Position numbers and translations under genes: made by a program
The notes under the pieces: generated by a model
Seen by the model: the letters and a program-made list of their open reading frames with translations, nothing else
The model's database searches: none
Told to the model about the DNA's origin: nothing
Shown: in pieces, positions 59,974 through 64,000 of the stretch
Numbering within the stretch: the first letter of the stretch is position 1
Layout of the letters: each line of letters opens with the position of its first letter
DNA from: Planctomycetota bacterium
GTDB taxonomy: Bacteria > Planctomycetota > Phycisphaerae > Sedimentisphaerales > Anaerobacaceae
Reading direction: 5' to 3'
Assembly (NCBI GenBank): GCA_013349615.1
Contig: DUZJ01000003.1
Location: forward strand, 21,437-85,436
Length of the DNA stretch: 64,000 bases

Positions 59974-62900
59974 ATGCCCGGAGACGTGAAAATCTCGCTG
60001 CTCGCCCTGGTGCTAACATTATGTTCGGCTCATTCTACAGGTGCCCAACTCTACACCGTAGGCGATCTGAATGCAGACCACAAGGTCGACTTCAAAGACC
60101 TGCAGATTTTTTCGTTGCAGTGGCTGGACCCCTCAGGCTGCTTCGGTTCCGGTTGTGCCGACCTCGACGGCCTTAATGGTATAGATATGGTTGACTTTGC
60201 CCTGTTAGCTGCAAACTGGCAGGATATAAGAAGCCATCTGGTCATCAGCGAGTTCATGGCGAGAAACAGTACCCTGCTGGATGGAAACGACGAGACTTCC
60301 GACTGGCTCGAGATTTACAATCCGACGGACACAGCGGTCAGTCTGGATGGCTGGTATCTGACTGACAGTATCACCGACCTGACCATGTGGCAATTCCCGG
60401 ACGGACTCGAGATTAAGTCGGGTGAGTTTCGGATTATCTTTGCCTCGGACAAGACGGAAGAGGAGAACCCTGATAATTACCCATATCGTGACCCCGCAGG
60501 TTACTATCACACCAACTTCGAACTCGACGTGGGCGGCAACTATCTGGCGCTGGTGGCACCTGACGGTAGAACCGTCGTTCACGAATACACACCGGAATAC
60601 CCGGCACAGTTGGCTGATATCTCGTATGGCCTGGCGCAATATGCCACGACACTCGTGCCAACAGGGGCTACCGCTTCTTATCACGTGCCAACCAGTGGTG
60701 ACGCAACTCCGGGTACTGATTGGAACGCCCTCGATTTCAACGACTCGACATGGGATACCGGACCGACCAGTCTCGGCTTTGGCACTGCCGGCGGCAAAGG
60801 CACAATCCTGCGAGAGTACTGGACGGGCATCCCGGGTACAAACGTGTCGGACCTGACCGGCAATTCAAATTATCCGGACAACCCATCCGGCAGCAGTGAG
60901 CCAACATCGTTTGAAACACCGACGAGTTCTGGGGACAATTACGGGCAACGTTGCCACGGGTTCCTCCATCCACCCGCGAACGGCGACTACACCTTCTGGA
61001 TTGCCAGCGATGACGGCAGCGAGCTGTGGCTGAGCACGGACACTAATCCGGCGAACAAGTCTATGATTGCGAACGTGTCGGCCTGGACCAGCTCACGTGA
61101 ATGGACCAAGTATGCCAGCCAGCGGTCCTCGTCAATTACACTGGCGGCTGGTCGGAAATACTACATTGAAGCATTACAAAAGGAAGGCACCGGCGGCGAC
61201 AACCTGGCTGTAACATGGGAAGGACCAGGCATCATCCAGGGCAATCCCATCGATGGTGAGTATCTCTCGCCCTGGACCGGCAGTTGGATTGCCACCGTTG
61301 TGGAGGAGGACATGCTGAGGGTCAATTCCTCACTGTGGATACGCATCGAGTTTGAACTTGAAGAGGGACAGTCGGCGACCTTTGATATGTTAACATTGCG
61401 GATGAAGTACGAGGATGGATTCGTGGCATACATCAATGGTCAGGAGGTTGCCAGACGCAACACACCGGCTTTGGTCGACTGGAACTCGACATCTGATTCT
61501 AATCGTCCGGAAGAGAACGCTTCGGTCTTCGAGACAATTAACCTGACGGTCTTTCTGGGCACGCTGCAGTCCGGTATGAACGTGCTGGCCATTCACGCCC
61601 TCAACGACGACAAGAACAATGGTGACTTCCTGATTCTGCCTGAGCTGGTCGCCGCAAGGAACGTGATGGTTCCAGAATACTTCATCACAGCCACACCAGG
61701 CACGTTCAATATTCCCGGCGCCATTGGTCGCGTCGGGGATGTCTGGTTCAGCCACAAGCGTGGTTTCTATGACGCTGGATTCCAGTTAAAATTGTACCCT
61801 GAGGACGATGATGTTGAGATTCGTTATACTTCCGATGGCTCACGGCCAACGATAACTCACGGGGACATTTACAGCCTGCCGATCCCCATCGAGGAGAATA
61901 CAACTACCACTATTAGAGCCGTTGCGGTCAAGCCGGGCTGGCTGGACTCACAAGTTGAGACGCATACGTATTTACTTAATGCCGGCGAAACCATCAAGGC
62001 TTTGCCGGTGGTTTCATTAGTCGGCGATGAAGAGGACACCTTCTACGAGCCAAATGGTGTTATGGCCATCGTAGGCGGCTACTATAGTGGGGGGGTGTGG
62101 GTTCCGGACGGGCCGGACAGCTATAACAATCCTATGCAGCGAGGATTGGAATTTGAACGCCCTGTGTCCTTTGAGCTGATTAAGCCAGAGGACAACACGG
62201 GCCTCCATGCCGATTGTGGAATCCGGGTCCACGGCAGCGACTGGATGCGCCCACGCTATCGACGCTGTGACGGGTACTGGTCAGGCGATTGCAAATTCGC
62301 TTTCAGACTCTACTTCCGCAGCGAATATGGCGATAACCGCCTTGAATATCCTCTGTTTCCCTTCGAAGTTGAACGTTTCAAGAGCATAGTTCTGCGAGGC
62401 GGGCATAACGACAGGACTAATCCGTTCATTAAAGACGAACTCATCAGGCGTCTTCATATGGATATGGGCAATGTCGCCAGTGGCGGAATAATGGCCAACC
62501 TTCTTATTAACGGCGAATACAAGGGCTACTTCAATCCCTGTGAACACATCAAGGAACAGTTTTGCCAGGAATGGTACGGAAGCGACAAGGAATGGGATGT
62601 GATGACCATGAGCGGAGTTCGTGATGGCGATGCGGTATCCTGGAATGCTATGATAAATTACGCTCGCAACAACGACCTGTCCGATGACGTGCATTATCAG
62701 GAAATTGCCAGGCGCCTTGACATCGCTGCATTTGCCGACTATCTGATACTGCAACTGTGGTCGGGTAATTGGGATTGGCCTCAAAATAACTGGTCTGCTG
62801 CGTGTGAGCGGTCGGACGAGGGACAATGGAGGTTCTTCATCTGGGACGCAGAAGGCGGAATGTTCTCAGATCGCCTCAATACCGTCTATCTCGACAGACT

Positions 62901-64000
62901 TAACAGCCAAAGCAACGCTAACGGCTGGCTCTACCGGGCGCTGAAAGTCAACGTTAACTTCAGGCAGCTATTTGCAGACCGTGTCTATAAACATTTCTTT
63001 AACAATGGTGCGTTAACGAAATCCAATATAGAAATGCGCTTCTACGAACTTCGCGACGAGATGTTAGGTGTTCTTCCCAATATGAATACATACGTTGTTG
63101 ACACATGGGTACCACAACGACCGGCTATAATATTAGACGCATTTATACAGGAAGGCATCTATTTCGACGTGGACGCGCCGGTATTCCATATCAACGGGTC
63201 CTGTCAGCACGGCGGAGAGATTAAAACCAATGATGAGCTGACGATGGTTAATCCCAATGGTTCTGGTAAGATTTATTACACCACCGACGGAAATGATGTG
63301 CGTCTGCCGGAGGAATTGCAGATAAGCGGTACCACACTCGTGGCTGAGGCCGCACCCAAAAAAGTGCTCGTACCCACCGGCGATGTCGACCCCGACTGGA
63401 AGAGCAGCCCGGAGTTCGAGGACTTGTCTTGGAACGACGCCAATTTCATATCCGGTAAGACGGGCGGTGTCGGATACGAAACAAGCACAGGTTACGAACC
63501 GTATATCAGCTACGATGTCAAAGCGAAGATGTACAACGAGAATGACACCTGTTACATCCGCATCCCATTCACCTTTAACGGCGACCCGGGTGAGTTCAAC
63601 TTTATGACTCTGAAAATTCGGTACGACGACGGCTTCGTCGCCTACCTCAACGGCGATGAGCTCGAGCGGAAAAACTTTAGCGGAACGGCGGTCTGGAACT
63701 CCAGCGCTTCCACCACTCACTCCGACAGCCTCGCCATGAATTTTGAAGACATAGACGTATTCAACCACATCAATTCCCTGGAGCAGGGTGACAACATACT
63801 GGCTATTCACGGTCTGAACTGCGCCACGAACCCCTCCGACTTCCTCATCTCTGTTGAACTGGTGGCCGGCGAGGCCAATTCCAACGGCGGCATCTCGCCG
63901 AGTGCGAAGGAATATACCGCCCCGCTTACCTTTGACGGGAGCACCCAGGTCAAGGCACGCGTGTTAGACGGCGTCACATGGAGCGCTCTTAACGAGGCGA
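59974..64000 (+). CDS. Very large secreted multidomain CotH-kinase protein (3' partial)
   Basis: The frame is open from the ATG at 59974 (an in-frame stop lies at 59968) to the window end, at least 1342 residues. Order: signal peptide (1-24); dockerin-like loops (GDLNADHKVDFKDLQIFSLQWL; DLDGLNGIDMVDFALLAANW); lamin-tail domain (HLVISEFMARNS); first jelly-roll domain interrupted by a PA14-like module (REYWTGIPG, PPANGDYTFWIASDDGSELWLS); chitobiase-type domain (EIRYTSDGSRPTITHGDIY); CotH kinase core (FKSIVLRGGHNDRTNPF; INGEYKGYFNPCEHIKEQF); and a second copy of the jelly-roll domain (63361-63870). CotH proteins are atypical kinases; the target here is unknown. Surface location is likely. Confidence 0.85.
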   Translation, partial: MPGDVKISLLALVLTLCSAHSTGAQLYTVGDLNADHKVDFKDLQIFSLQWLDPSGCFGSGCADLDGLNGIDMVDFALLAANWQDIRSHLVISEFMARNSTLLDGNDETSDWLEIYNPTDTAVSLDGWYLTDSITDLTMWQFPDGLEIKSGEFRIIFASDKTEEENPDNYPYRDPAGYYHTNFELDVGGNYLALVAPDGRTVVHEYTPEYPAQLADISYGLAQYATTLVPTGATASYHVPTSGDATPGTDWNALDFNDSTWDTGPTSLGFGTAGGKGTILREYWTGIPGTNVSDLTGNSNYPDNPSGSSEPTSFETPTSSGDNYGQRCHGFLHPPANGDYTFWIASDDGSELWLSTDTNPANKSMIANVSAWTSSREWTKYASQRSSSITLAAGRKYYIEALQKEGTGGDNLAVTWEGPGIIQGNPIDGEYLSPWTGSWIATVVEEDMLRVNSSLWIRIEFELEEGQSATFDMLTLRMKYEDGFVAYINGQEVARRNTPALVDWNSTSDSNRPEENASVFETINLTVFLGTLQSGMNVLAIHALNDDKNNGDFLILPELVAARNVMVPEYFITATPGTFNIPGAIGRVGDVWFSHKRGFYDAGFQLKLYPEDDDVEIRYTSDGSRPTITHGDIYSLPIPIEENTTTTIRAVAVKPGWLDSQVETHTYLLNAGETIKALPVVSLVGDEEDTFYEPNGVMAIVGGYYSGGVWVPDGPDSYNNPMQRGLEFERPVSFELIKPEDNTGLHADCGIRVHGSDWMRPRYRRCDGYWSGDCKFAFRLYFRSEYGDNRLEYPLFPFEVERFKSIVLRGGHNDRTNPFIKDELIRRLHMDMGNVASGGIMANLLINGEYKGYFNPCEHIKEQFCQEWYGSDKEWDVMTMSGVRDGDAVSWNAMINYARNNDLSDDVHYQEIARRLDIAAFADYLILQLWSGNWDWPQNNWSAACERSDEGQWRFFIWDAEGGMFSDRLNTVYLDRLNSQSNANGWLYRALKVNVNFRQLFADRVYKHFFNNGALTKSNIEMRFYELRDEMLGVLPNMNTYVVDTWVPQRPAIILDAFIQEGIYFDVDAPVFHINGSCQHGGEIKTNDELTMVNPNGSGKIYYTTDGNDVRLPEELQISGTTLVAEAAPKKVLVPTGDVDPDWKSSPEFEDLSWNDANFISGKTGGVGYETSTGYEPYISYDVKAKMYNENDTCYIRIPFTFNGDPGEFNFMTLKIRYDDGFVAYLNGDELERKNFSGTAVWNSSASTTHSDSLAMNFEDIDVFNHINSLEQGDNILAIHGLNCATNPSDFLISVELVAGEANSNGGISPSAKEYTAPLTFDGSTQVKARVLDGVTWSALNEA

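Overview
The window looks like chromosome of a Planctomycetota bacterium, most likely of the Phycisphaerae/Sedimentisphaerales type and probably assembled from a metagenome. This is inferred from gene content, not from a marker gene. The indicators are many DUF1080 (3-keto-disaccharide hydrolase family) secreted proteins, Tat-exported Gfo/Idh/MocA and aldo/keto reductases, dockerin-like EF-hand segments on secreted GLUG, FG-GAP and CotH proteins, an STN-like domain of planctomycete type, PEP-CTERM-like tails, and a bacterial V-type ATPase. No rRNA, tRNA, CRISPR array or intact insertion sequence was recognised.

Layout. 1-1510: the end of a GH127-like gene, then malate dehydrogenase. 2141-12317: a V/A-type ATPase operon in the Enterococcus ntp order (F I K E C G A B D), with a foreign ankyrin-repeat lipoprotein gene between C and G. 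The rotor proteolipid keeps the residues that bind sodium in E. hirae NtpK. 12417-20469: an accessory stretch with an orphan FlgG-like lipoprotein, a DUF1080 protein, a CPBP protease, small membrane proteins (one with a histone-H1-like basic tail), a ferritin-like protein and an RRM protein. 20832-29330: mostly minus-strand secreted carbohydrate-related genes plus a PAC2 protein. 29474-34252: an AT-rich defence island with a B3-like/methyltransferase, a TdeIII-like restriction enzyme, an HTH-HEPN protein, a small membrane protein and a GIY-YIG-RAMA protein. 34440-42008: repeat-rich DNA with HEAT, WD40, GLUG and FG-GAP proteins. 42009-59646: a long, mostly minus-strand region for degradation of complex glycans (DUF1080 proteins, GH20-like, aldo/keto reductase, DUF362, FG-GAP propeller, GH5, PQQ propeller, tandem alpha/beta hydrolase). 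59974-64000: the start of a very large CotH-type secreted protein that runs off the window.

How the genes work together. The carbohydrate genes fit an extracytoplasmic oxidative route in which a Gfo/Idh/MocA enzyme makes 3-keto glycosides and DUF1080 proteins cleave them; eight DUF1080 domains lie in four genes here. The V-ATPase could couple ATP to a sodium gradient.

The least explained signals are repeats. (1) A short 'IDTHGGWPIK'-type coding motif follows each of four consecutive genes of the defence island. (2) A dispersed element of about 350 bp occurs twice and keeps the same reading frame open. (3) A palindromic element supplies the stop codon of two neighbouring genes. (4) A second palindromic family sits in-frame inside the ATPase subunit C gene. 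(5) Duplicated promoter-bearing upstream regions of about 205 bp precede two secreted-protein genes.
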